A DNA stretch of 64,000 nt from JAKQIM01 sp964633225 (GTDB lineage Bacteria > Chloroflexota > Anaerolineae > Anaerolineales > UBA4823): NCBI GenBank assembly GCA_964633225.1, contig CAZWFQ010000010.1, positions 5,024 to 69,023 on the forward strand. Direction: 5' to 3'. This document shows, one piece after another, positions 44,437 to 53,132 of this stretch (the first letter of the stretch is position 1; each line of letters opens with the position of its first letter). The translations under genes were made by a program, and so were the position numbers. Below the pieces are notes generated by a model, which saw nothing but the letters and a program-made list of their open reading frames with translations, was not told the origin of the DNA and made no database searches.

Positions 44437-45735
44437 TCATTTGGCCGTGACGCTCAGCTTGCCAACCTGCACGTAGGGCAATAACCCCGTCACCCAGGCC
44501 CAAGGGCCGCTGACCCATTCGCGCTCTTTGCTGATGGCAACAATATCCTTAAGCGCTTCAAAAGCATTGCCAGCCAACATCACATCCTTCACCCGCCCCA
44601 CCAGCTTGCCGTTCTCGATCTTATAGCCCAAGAAAACATTGACCGAGAACTCGCCGTTAATTGGATTGCCCTGGCCCAACCCCAAGAAATCGTGCACCAG
44701 CAGCCCCTGCTTGATGCCGCCGATCATTGCCTCATAGGGTGTGCTGCCGGCATCGATCACCAGGTTGGTCAGGCGGCGGGCCGAGCCGTGCCCGCTGGGG
44801 GCCACCCCAGCCCGCCCGGCTGTATCGCGGTCGTAAAGGAAGCTGCGCAGCACGCCCTTCTCAACCAGCGGCGTGACCTTACGCGGCGTGCCTTCATCGT
44901 CAAAGGCACTGGTGCGCGGGCCAAACTCGACGAAGGGATCATCCACAATGGTCAGGCTGGGGCTGGCGATCTGCTGGCCCAGCTTGTCGCGCAGGGGCGA
45001 GGCGCCCAGGTGCACGTTTTTGCCGTCCACAGCCAGGCCCAGCGAGAGCAGCAGGGCGATCAGGCCGCTGGGGGTAAAGATGACCGGCATCTCACCCGAT
45101 TCAAGCGGGGCAATCTGCTCAGCCAGGCGGAAATATTCGATCGCCTGGGCGGCGATTTCTTCGGTATCTACGGCGCGCTTCTTTTGCCCAATGCCTTGCC
45201 CGGCAAAAAGGATATCGGTGCCGCGTACCAACTGCCCGGCTGCACCCACCTCGAACTGGGTGTGGTCGGCGGCATAATTGGCGCCGCGCGAGTTGGCATA
45301 TTCCACCTTGTACAAAGTCTTATTGACCGCCGCGCCTGCCAGGATCTCGGGATTGTAAGATTTGATCATGTCCATCATCTGCTGGCCCATGCGGATCATC
45401 TCGGGCTTTTCCAACGGCAGCAGAGCAGGGTCAAAGATCTTCACCGGTTCCAGCGCCTGGGCATCGGGCAGCTCAAAGTGTGCCGGGCTGCCAAATTCGG
45501 CCGCTTCCAGGGCACGGCTGACCACGCCTTCAATGTCATTCGGGTCTGTGGTGCTCGAAACGCCCACTTTGCCATCTACGATGACCTTGACATCGATCTG
45601 GGTGCGCTGGGATGACTGAGCCGACTTGAGCCGGTCATTTTCAAAATCCACAGCGCTAGTCTCCTGCGTCAGCATCACCGCCTGGACGGCCTGCGCCTTT
45701 TGTAAAGCTTTTTGGACGATTTGTTGGACGATCAT
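44437..45735 (-). CDS. pmbA: TldE/PmbA-type partner of the TldD protease
   Basis: This 432-residue protein is the non-catalytic partner in the TldD/TldE heterodimer, a zinc protease that unwinds and digests peptides and matures some modified peptides and toxins. The family features are an N-terminal region about residues 20-120, FTPSGLIALLLSLGLAVDG, DDEGTPRKVTPLVEKGVL and the glycine-rich C-terminal half. It lacks an HExxxH motif, as expected. Its start overlaps the TldD stop by four bases. Confidence 0.93.
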   Translation of the reverse strand: MIVQQIVQKALQKAQAVQAVMLTQETSAVDFENDRLKSAQSSQRTQIDVKVIVDGKVGVSSTTDPNDIEGVVSRALEAAEFGSPAHFELPDAQALEPVKIFDPALLPLEKPEMIRMGQQMMDMIKSYNPEILAGAAVNKTLYKVEYANSRGANYAADHTQFEVGAAGQLVRGTDILFAGQGIGQKKRAVDTEEIAAQAIEYFRLAEQIAPLESGEMPVIFTPSGLIALLLSLGLAVDGKNVHLGASPLRDKLGQQIASPSLTIVDDPFVEFGPRTSAFDDEGTPRKVTPLVEKGVLRSFLYDRDTAGRAGVAPSGHGSARRLTNLVIDAGSTPYEAMIGGIKQGLLVHDFLGLGQGNPINGEFSVNVFLGYKIENGKLVGRVKDVMLAGNAFEALKDIVAISKEREWVSGPWAWVTGLLPYVQVGKLSVTAK

Positions 45736-47102
45736 TGTTGGCCTCCGACCACGCAGTTTTGAATTCGAATATGCGGCCCGCCCAACCCCACCCGCAGGGG
45801 GTGCTGGTCACCCTTGCCACAGCCTCCAGGGCCATTGGGCTCCCAACCCAGGTCATTCCCAATCTGGTCAATGTTCATCAAGGTGTCAAAGACATTGCCG
45901 GTCAGCACCACATCGCGCACCAGCTCAGCCACCTGGCCCTTGCGGATCATATAACCATAGGATGCGCTGAAAGTGAACATCTCCATGGCGGTTTGCCCGC
46001 CGATGGAACGGACAGCGTATACCCCCAGGTCAATGTCTTTGATCATATCTTCAAAGGCCACCGTGCCCGGCTCGATATAGGTATTGGTCATGCGCACGAT
46101 GGGCGGGTGCTGGAAATGAACAGCGCGGGCGTTACCCGAAAGGGGCTCGCCCATCTTGGCAGCAGTCTCGCGCGAGTGCAGCCGCCCAACCAGGATACCA
46201 TCTTTGATGAGGTAATTCTTGCGGGTGGGCGTGCCCTCATAATCATAGCGGTGGGTGCCCAGGCCGCCGGGCAGCGAACCATCATCGACAATATTCAGCC
46301 CGTCCACGCCAAAGCGCTTGCCCAACTGCATGATCTCTTGCATCGATGGGTTCTCGTAAACGAAATCCGACTCGCTCAGGTGCCCAAAGGCCTCGTGGGT
46401 GAAGACCCCGGTCAGGATCTGGTCAGTAACCACGGTATACTTGCCGCCCGTCACCGGGGGGGCCGCCAACAGCTCGACCGCATTTTGAGCAGCGTTTTTT
46501 GCCTGTTCGTGGAAATTCTCCACGCTCTGAAAGCCGTCAATGCCGCCGCCCCAATCAAAACCGGTTTGCACCACATCTCCATCCCGGGCAACCGCCACCA
46601 GCATCACATTGGTATCTGGAATTTCTTCTTCGATGTAAGTACCATCCGAATTGGCATACCAAACCTGCTTGAAGCTGTCGGCATAGCGCACATTGCTGGT
46701 CTGGATGCTCTTGTGATGCCCCAGGATGATGCGGTTATAGTCCTCCATCAGGGCCTTCTTCTCTGCCAGCGGCACCTGGCGAAAATCTTTGATCATCCTG
46801 GCAGTGCTGATATCCACCACCGGTTCCAGCGGGGCAAAGTACGTGGTGCCTGTGCCCACCAGGCGGGCGGTTTCGCAGGCATCCTGCACCCGTTTGGGCA
46901 GGTCATTCAAATCGTTAAAGGTAGCGTAACCCCAGCCGCCCTTGTACAGGGCACGCACAATCCCCCCCAGCGTGCGCGCCGAGCCAATGGTATCCAGGTC
47001 TGGGCCGCGGAAATTGACCCAGGTATTGGTCTTATCCTCAATGCGAATATCAACATATTCGACATTGTGGACCTTAAGTGCTTCTGTTAAGCGATCACGC
47101 AT
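45732..47102 (-). CDS. tldD: TldD metalloprotease subunit
   Basis: This 456-residue protein is the catalytic subunit of TldD/TldE. HEAFGHLSE in the middle is the zinc-binding HExxxH motif. DDGSLPGGLGTHRYDYEGTPTR and RMTNTYIEPG are conserved downstream. GGAGG precedes the start. It forms an operon with the TldE-type gene. No obvious ribosomal peptide precursor or modifying enzyme is nearby, so general peptide degradation is the simplest role. Confidence 0.95.
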   Translation of the reverse strand: MRDRLTEALKVHNVEYVDIRIEDKTNTWVNFRGPDLDTIGSARTLGGIVRALYKGGWGYATFNDLNDLPKRVQDACETARLVGTGTTYFAPLEPVVDISTARMIKDFRQVPLAEKKALMEDYNRIILGHHKSIQTSNVRYADSFKQVWYANSDGTYIEEEIPDTNVMLVAVARDGDVVQTGFDWGGGIDGFQSVENFHEQAKNAAQNAVELLAAPPVTGGKYTVVTDQILTGVFTHEAFGHLSESDFVYENPSMQEIMQLGKRFGVDGLNIVDDGSLPGGLGTHRYDYEGTPTRKNYLIKDGILVGRLHSRETAAKMGEPLSGNARAVHFQHPPIVRMTNTYIEPGTVAFEDMIKDIDLGVYAVRSIGGQTAMEMFTFSASYGYMIRKGQVAELVRDVVLTGNVFDTLMNIDQIGNDLGWEPNGPGGCGKGDQHPLRVGLGGPHIRIQNCVVGGQQ

Positions 47103-47217
47103 ATCAACCTCCGATGAATTAGGTTCGGGAATTGGGCCAATGATTCACCACATAGTTTACCGCAAAGTAGGCCGGTGGTTCATATCAAACAACCATTGAA
47201 AAATATAACAGGTACAT

Positions 47218-50200
47218 TTATTTACGCAAGATATTGTGCAAAAACTTTCCTGTGTCGCTATTTTTTATACCTGCCACTTGCTCTGGGGTACCCTCGGCTA
47301 CAATATAACCGCCCTGCTCGCCCCCCTCGGGGCCCAGGTCAATGATCCAGTCGGCGGTCTTGATCACATCCAGGTTGTGCTCAATGACGATAACGGTGTT
47401 GCCGGCATCCACCAGGCGGTGGAGCACATCCAACAGGCGTTGGATGTCGGCAAAGTGCAGGCCGGTGGTGGGCTCGTCCAGGATGTAAACGGTACGCCCG
47501 GTTGCCATGCGGCTGAGCTCTTTGGCTAATTTGACGCGTTGGGCCTCGCCGCCGCTCAGGGTCAGGGCGCTTTGGCCCAGCTTGACGTAATCCAGCCCCA
47601 CGTCGTGCAAGGTTTGCAAGATGCGGGCGATGGATGGATGGTAGGCGAAGAACTCCAACGCCTGCTGGACATCCATATCCAAGACATCGGCAATGTTCTT
47701 ATCTTTGTAGGTGATGGAGAGAGTCTGGCTGTTGAAACGCTTGCCGCCGCACTCTTTGCAGGTTACCCACACGTCTGGCAAGAAGTGCATTTCCACCCGT
47801 TTGAAGCCGTAACCGGCGCAGGCCTCGCAGCGCCCGCCCTTGACGTTGAAGCTGAAGCGCCCGGGGCCGTAGCCCAGGGTGCGCGCCTCGGGGGTGTTGG
47901 TGAAAACCTTGCGGATCTCATCCATCACGCCCACGTAAGTGCCAGGGTTCGAACGCGGGTTGCGCCCGATGGGTTCTTGGGTGATATTGATGACCTTATC
48001 CACCAGCTCTAACCCATCCAGCCCATCGTGCGGGCCCGGCACGCGCTGGGCGTGATGCATGATTCTTTCCAGGGCCGGGAAGAGGGTGTGCGAGATCAGG
48101 CTGCTCTTGCCCGACCCGCTAACCCCAGTGATGCAGGTCATCAAGCCAAGCGGAAAGCGCACCGTGAGGTGTTTGAGGTTGTGCAAACGCGCCCCGCGCA
48201 GCACCAGGTGACCCGAGGCCTGGCGGCGGTGCTTACCGTTGGGCGCGGTGACAGCTACCTCGCCAGACAGGTAGCGCCCGGTCAGCGAGGCAGGGTTCGC
48301 CATGATCTCTTGGAGCGAACCAGCCGCCACCAGTTTGCCGCCCAACACGCCCGGCCCCGGACCCAGGTCAATGATCCAGTCGGCGCAGCGCATGGTCTCG
48401 GCATCGTGTTCCACCACCACCACGGTATTGCCCAGGTTGCGCAGGTGCAGCAGGGTATCCAACAGGGCGTGGTGGTCGCGCGGGTGCAGGCCGATGGAAG
48501 GCTCATCCAGGATATAGAGCACGCCCACCAGCCCGCTGCCAATCTGAGACGCCAGGCGGATGCGCTGGCCCTCGCCGCCAGACAGGCTGGGGGCGGGGCG
48601 GTCGAGCGTGAGGTAGTGCAGGCCCACGTTGCGAATGAAAAGCAGGCGTTGGCGGATTTCGGCGATCAGCTCATCGCCGATCTGGTGCTGTTCGGGGTCC
48701 AATTGGGCGGGCAGGGCATTGATCCAGGCATGCAAGCCGCCGATGCTGTGCGAGGTCAGCTCGGGCAGGCGCTTGCCGCCCACGGTGACAAAGCGCGCCT
48801 CAGGGCACAGCCGCTCGCCCTGGCACTTGGGGCAGGGCTGCTGGCTCATGAACTGCATGTAAAAGCGGCGCGAGCCTTCAGAACGCGTCTGCCTGAACAG
48901 GCGGTTGACATGGTAAACAACGCCCCTGGCTTCGCGCTCTACCTCGCTGTGCCAAGAAACGTCTGAATGATCGCCATCGTACACAAAGCGAAAACGCCGG
49001 TCACCGGCGCCATAAAGCAGCACATGGCGAAATTCATCCGACAGCTCATTCCAGGGTGTCTCAAGGTTGGCGTTGTAGGCCTCGGCAATCACTTCCAAAT
49101 TTTTGATCTGCCAGCGGTTGGTGCCCTTCTTGCGCAGGTTCCCGTACCAGGGCGAGGCCCCATCCATCAGGGAGATCTGCGGTTGGGTAATGATCAGGGC
49201 CGGGTCCACCTGCAGCTTCACGCCCAGGCCGTTACACTCGGGGCACATGCCCATGGGCGAGTTGAAGCTAAAAATAGCAGGCTGCATCTCGGGGAAAGAG
49301 ATCTCGCAGTTGGGGCAGGCATTGTGCTCGCTAAAGAGCAGCTTCGTAAATTCTGGGCCTGCCCCTGCCAGAGCCATCAGCACGCCATCCCCTGCCTTGA
49401 GAGCCGTCTCAACCGAATCCATCAGCCGGGTGCGGAAATCAGCCAGGTCTGGCCCAGGCTGGGGCACCACCAGGCGGTCCACCACCAGCTCAACATCATG
49501 CTTCTTGTTCTTGTCCAGCTCCAGCTCTGCCAGGCCCTCAGCCAGGTCGATGACCTGGCCATCGACCCGCGCCCGGGCATAGCCCTGGCGCAAGGCTTCG
49601 CGCAGGGCTTGCATGTGGGTGCCTTTGCGGGCACGGGCAACAGGAGCCAGCAGTTGGAAATGTGTACCGGGCGGCAGGGAGGCCAACTGTCCGCTGATCT
49701 GCTGGGCCGATTGAGGCTGGACAGCCTGCCCGCACTGCGGACAATGCGGCAGGCCCAGGCGGGCGAAGAGCACGCGCAGGTAATCGAGTACCTCGGTGAC
49801 CGTGCCCACGGTTGATCTTGGATTACGCGAGAGGGTCTTCTGCTCGATGGCAATGGCTGGGCTGAGGCCGGTGATCTGGTCTACCTGCGGCTTCTCCATC
49901 TGCTCCATGAACTGGCGAGCATAAGAAGAAAGGCTTTCGACGTAACGGCGCTGTCCCTCGGCGTAGAGCGTGTCAAACGCCAGCGAAGATTTGCCCGAGC
50001 CAGAGACGCCGGTGATGACAACAAAACGGTTGCGCGGGATGCGCACATCAATATGCTGAAGGTTGTGCTGGCGGGCGCCGCGAATGTGGATGTCATCCAT
50101 CTGATCAAAGCGGTGCAACGCCTGGCGTGGAGAACGAGAGCGCCGCCGCAGTGAACGGCGCCGGCGGGCCGGTGAAGGGCCTGCTGCCTCGTCAAACCAG

Positions 50201-51165
50201 GCACCCGGCACAGACCGCAAGCCATCCACCAGCTCGGCCCCAGAGGGCTGCAACTGCAGCAGCCCGGCGGACTCATTATGCAGGGCCGGTTGGCTGCCCA
50301 AAACGCCCAGTGTATGCAGCCGCGCCACCAGCTTAGCGATGCGCGGCAGGCCCTCAAACAGGCTGCGCAGCGCAGCAAAGTGGGCCTCCGGCTCACAGGT
50401 CAGGCTGGCGATCCGGTCGAGGGCGGCCCTGCCTTCGCCCGTCTCGGCGCTCAGCTCCTCGCCATCGTAAATGTCCCAGGGCTGGATGGGGGTCAGTTCG
50501 AGCTTGTTCAACGCCTGGAAGTCATGCAGCAGGTTGCCACGGATGCAGGGATAGCCTTTCCATTTTCCGCTGAAGCGAAACAGGGTGGATTTGGTTTTGC
50601 CGGCCCGGCAAAGCTGCCAGGCTTTGCCCGCGCTGTAGAAGTCAATGTCAAGGCGCAGGTCGAGGGGGTCGGTTTGCATCTGGAACGCCTTGCGCTGCGG
50701 CTCGTCAATCTGCGCATCTGCCAGCACCCAACGCGCCCCGTCCCAATACTCAGCCACCCAATGGTCGGCCTTGTACGGCTGATTGGGGAAGAGATACTCG
50801 GCAAAGCCCACCCGCATGCGGGCTGGAATGCCCTGGTGACGCAGCAAAGAGACGAACAGGAGGGCAAAATCGCGGCACACCGCCACCTGGCGCTCGGCAG
50901 GCGGGCGGGCAGTGACCAGGGGCAGCGCATCCAGCTCTGCCAGGCGCTGCAAGCGCTGCTCGATGCTGATCAGGTTCACCTCAGCGCGCTGTACAGCGCT
51001 CAATTGGATGGCGTACAGGTCAATCGTCAGCTTGTGGATCAGCACCCCCTGGACGACCCTTGCCAGGGCCGGCGGGTCAGCCGGCAGACCCTCATACAGC
51101 CATGCGTAAGCCCCCGGATCGCTCAGGGGGCTTTGAGATGTGTAATAGGAAAGAGAGGATTGCAT
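47218..51165 (-). CDS. uvrA: Transglutaminase-like domain fused to UvrA excinuclease subunit
   Basis: This 1315-residue protein has two parts. Residues about 60-165 form a transglutaminase-like cysteine domain with Cys97 (VCRDFALLF), His135 (DHWVAEYW) and Asp150 (VLADAQID). Residues about 170-330 are unassigned, and a basic linker (RRRRSLRRRSRS) follows. From Met356 the protein is a complete UvrA, the damage sensor of nucleotide excision repair: two Walker A sites (GVSGSGKSSL), both zinc fingers, and signatures LSGGEGQR and LSGGEAQR. The frame is open throughout. Met356 has no Shine-Dalgarno of its own, whereas the ATG at 51165 has GGAAAAGG at 7 nt; an alternative ATG is at 51186. Confidence 0.93.
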   Translation of the reverse strand: MQSSLSYYTSQSPLSDPGAYAWLYEGLPADPPALARVVQGVLIHKLTIDLYAIQLSAVQRAEVNLISIEQRLQRLAELDALPLVTARPPAERQVAVCRDFALLFVSLLRHQGIPARMRVGFAEYLFPNQPYKADHWVAEYWDGARWVLADAQIDEPQRKAFQMQTDPLDLRLDIDFYSAGKAWQLCRAGKTKSTLFRFSGKWKGYPCIRGNLLHDFQALNKLELTPIQPWDIYDGEELSAETGEGRAALDRIASLTCEPEAHFAALRSLFEGLPRIAKLVARLHTLGVLGSQPALHNESAGLLQLQPSGAELVDGLRSVPGAWFDEAAGPSPARRRRSLRRRSRSPRQALHRFDQMDDIHIRGARQHNLQHIDVRIPRNRFVVITGVSGSGKSSLAFDTLYAEGQRRYVESLSSYARQFMEQMEKPQVDQITGLSPAIAIEQKTLSRNPRSTVGTVTEVLDYLRVLFARLGLPHCPQCGQAVQPQSAQQISGQLASLPPGTHFQLLAPVARARKGTHMQALREALRQGYARARVDGQVIDLAEGLAELELDKNKKHDVELVVDRLVVPQPGPDLADFRTRLMDSVETALKAGDGVLMALAGAGPEFTKLLFSEHNACPNCEISFPEMQPAIFSFNSPMGMCPECNGLGVKLQVDPALIITQPQISLMDGASPWYGNLRKKGTNRWQIKNLEVIAEAYNANLETPWNELSDEFRHVLLYGAGDRRFRFVYDGDHSDVSWHSEVEREARGVVYHVNRLFRQTRSEGSRRFYMQFMSQQPCPKCQGERLCPEARFVTVGGKRLPELTSHSIGGLHAWINALPAQLDPEQHQIGDELIAEIRQRLLFIRNVGLHYLTLDRPAPSLSGGEGQRIRLASQIGSGLVGVLYILDEPSIGLHPRDHHALLDTLLHLRNLGNTVVVVEHDAETMRCADWIIDLGPGPGVLGGKLVAAGSLQEIMANPASLTGRYLSGEVAVTAPNGKHRRQASGHLVLRGARLHNLKHLTVRFPLGLMTCITGVSGSGKSSLISHTLFPALERIMHHAQRVPGPHDGLDGLELVDKVINITQEPIGRNPRSNPGTYVGVMDEIRKVFTNTPEARTLGYGPGRFSFNVKGGRCEACAGYGFKRVEMHFLPDVWVTCKECGGKRFNSQTLSITYKDKNIADVLDMDVQQALEFFAYHPSIARILQTLHDVGLDYVKLGQSALTLSGGEAQRVKLAKELSRMATGRTVYILDEPTTGLHFADIQRLLDVLHRLVDAGNTVIVIEHNLDVIKTADWIIDLGPEGGEQGGYIVAEGTPEQVAGIKNSDTGKFLHNILRK

Positions 51166-51194
51166 ACGGTGGCCTTTTCCAAACATTTGTTCTG

Positions 51195-51200
51195 ATTATA
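51195..51200 (-). promoter_or_regulatory. TATAAT -10 box of the transglutaminase-uvrA gene
   Basis: A perfect TATAAT on the minus strand predicts transcription near 51188, giving a leader of about 22 nt with GGAAAAGG ahead of the ATG at 51165. I do not see a clear -35, nor a LexA-like box. Confidence 0.5.
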
Positions 51201-51212
51201 CCACCAAGAGAA

Positions 51213-51230
51213 AACCGCAGAGACACAGCG
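51213..51230. repeat. Arm of the dispersed repeat
   Basis: AACCGCAGAGACACAGCG matches the left arm seen elsewhere. A weaker right arm (GGTTAATCC side) appears near 51293-51320. It fills the 155-base gap between the uvrA fusion and the ABC exporter pair. Confidence 0.5.
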
Positions 51231-51341
51231 GCTGCACTTCAGCCGAGAGTACGCCGAGAAAACCTTAAAACCATTTCACCTGACCAAGAAAAAACTCCAT
51301 GTTCTCTGTATCGCGATGGTTAATCCCCGCCTATTTACATC

Positions 51342-53129
51342 TTACTCCGTCTCATCGAACCCGGTCCGATACAGCTCATAATACACCCCGCCCAGGGCCA
51401 GCAGCTCGGCATGCGTGCCCTGCTCGACCACCCGCCCGCCCTGGATGACCAGGATGCGGTCGGCATTGACCACGGTAGAGAGGCGATGGGCAATGACAAA
51501 GGAGGTGCGCCCCTTGAGCAGGTGCGCCAGGGCCTGCTGGATGATGCGCTCAGTCTGGGTATCGACGCTGGAAGTGGCCTCGTCGAGGATCAGGATGCGC
51601 GGGTCAGCCAGCAGGGCGCGGGCGAAGGAGATGAGCTGGCGTTGGCCAACCGAGAGCAGCAAGCCGCCTTCTTCGACCGAAGTGGCATACCCGTGGCGCA
51701 GGCGAACGATAAAATCGTGGGCGCCCACGGCCCGCGCCGCAGCCTCTACTTCAGCGTCGCTGGCCTCCAGGCGGCCAAAGCGGATGTTCTCAGCCACCGT
51801 GCCGTTGAACAAGAAGGGGTCTTGCAGCACAATGCCCATCTGGCGGCGGAGGGAATTTTGCGTCACGCTGCGCAGGTCTTGCCCGTCGATCAAGATGTGT
51901 CCGTCAGTGGGGTCGTGGAAGCGGCTGACCAGCTTGACAAAGGTGGATTTGCCGGCGCCGGTCTCGCCCACCAGAGCCACAGTCTGCCCAGGCTTTACTT
52001 GCAGGTGAATATCTGAAAGCACCAGGGCCGGGTCATCTGAATAGTGGAAGGAAACATGCTCAAAAGCCACCTCGCCACGGATGGCGGGCAGGTCGGGGGC
52101 GCCGGGGGCATCCTGCACTTCGACCGGGGTATCCAACAGGCTGAAGATGCGCTCGCCGCCAGCCATGGTGGATTGGAACGAGTCGTAGCGGCGGCTTAGA
52201 TCTCGGATGGGCTCAAAGAAACGCTCAATGTAAAGCACAAAGGCCACCAGGATGCCGGGGGTGATCTGCTCGCCCAACACAGCCGCCCCGCCCAACCAGA
52301 CCACCAGAGCAGTGGCCAGGGTGCCCAAGAATTCGATGACAGAGGGATACAGAGCGGCAATGCGGGCGGCGCGCAGGTTGACATCCAGGTTGTTGCGGTT
52401 GACCTCGTCGCGGTAGTGGATGTAGTTGTGTTCCTGGCGCGAGAAAGCCTGCACCACGCGCACGCCATTGATATTTTCAGCCAGCACCGAGTTGACCCAA
52501 CTGATAGCCGAGCGCACGGCACGATAATTATGGCGCGCTTGGCGCTTAAAGAGGATCGTCACCCCAAGCATGATCGGCAAGACGGCAAAGGTGAGCAAAG
52601 ACAGGCGCACATTGATGGCCAACATGGCTGCCAGGATGCCCACCAGGGTGAACAGGTCACGGGCGATAGCCAGGATGGCCCAGACAATGAACTCGCGCAG
52701 CACGCCCACGTCGTTGATCACGCGCGTGATGAGCCGCCCCACGCTGTAGCGGCTGAAGAAGCTCAAGGAGAGCTTTTGGATATGCTCGAAGAGGCGGGCG
52801 CGCAGGTCAAAAATGATCGATTGTCCGACGCGGGCCATGATGCGCACGCGCAAAAAAATCGCCAGGGCCTGGATGGCGGTTGCGACCGCATACAACAGCA
52901 CTGCCTGGCGCAAAACAGGCAGAGAACCGGCTTCCAGGCCGGCATCCAGGGCCATCTTGATCAGGTACGGGCCGAGGACAGTCACCGCCGAGCCAGCCAG
53001 CATGAGCAGCAGGGCCAGCAGCAGATGCCCCGCATAAGGGCGAGCAAAACCAGCCAGCCGCCGGGCAACCGCCGGGTCATAGCCCTTCATCATGGCTTCT
53101 TCAGTAGTAGGTGGATTGATGACCGCCAT
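51342..53129 (-). CDS. ABC exporter half-transporter, subunit with canonical Walker B
   Basis: This 595-residue exporter has six membrane spans (residues about 30-330) and one ATPase domain (about 350-590). Walker A is GETGAGKST and Walker B is ILILDEA with the catalytic Glu. The signature is degenerate, LLSVGQRQL rather than LSGGQ. Its partner, upstream by 3 bases, has the opposite pattern. Together they form a heterodimeric multidrug- or lipid-type exporter with one active and one degenerate site. GGAG precedes the start. Confidence 0.93.
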   Translation of the reverse strand: MAVINPPTTEEAMMKGYDPAVARRLAGFARPYAGHLLLALLLMLAGSAVTVLGPYLIKMALDAGLEAGSLPVLRQAVLLYAVATAIQALAIFLRVRIMARVGQSIIFDLRARLFEHIQKLSLSFFSRYSVGRLITRVINDVGVLREFIVWAILAIARDLFTLVGILAAMLAINVRLSLLTFAVLPIMLGVTILFKRQARHNYRAVRSAISWVNSVLAENINGVRVVQAFSRQEHNYIHYRDEVNRNNLDVNLRAARIAALYPSVIEFLGTLATALVVWLGGAAVLGEQITPGILVAFVLYIERFFEPIRDLSRRYDSFQSTMAGGERIFSLLDTPVEVQDAPGAPDLPAIRGEVAFEHVSFHYSDDPALVLSDIHLQVKPGQTVALVGETGAGKSTFVKLVSRFHDPTDGHILIDGQDLRSVTQNSLRRQMGIVLQDPFLFNGTVAENIRFGRLEASDAEVEAAARAVGAHDFIVRLRHGYATSVEEGGLLLSVGQRQLISFARALLADPRILILDEATSSVDTQTERIIQQALAHLLKGRTSFVIAHRLSTVVNADRILVIQGGRVVEQGTHAELLALGGVYYELYRTGFDETE

Positions 53130-53132
53130 GCT

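Noticed and set aside
45735..47090. Plus-strand frame opposite tldD
   Set aside because: It mirrors the TldD gene nearly end to end and shows no family features.
48028..51195. Several plus-strand frames opposite uvrA
   Set aside because: They mirror the UvrA fusion and contain no domain; each is a composition effect.
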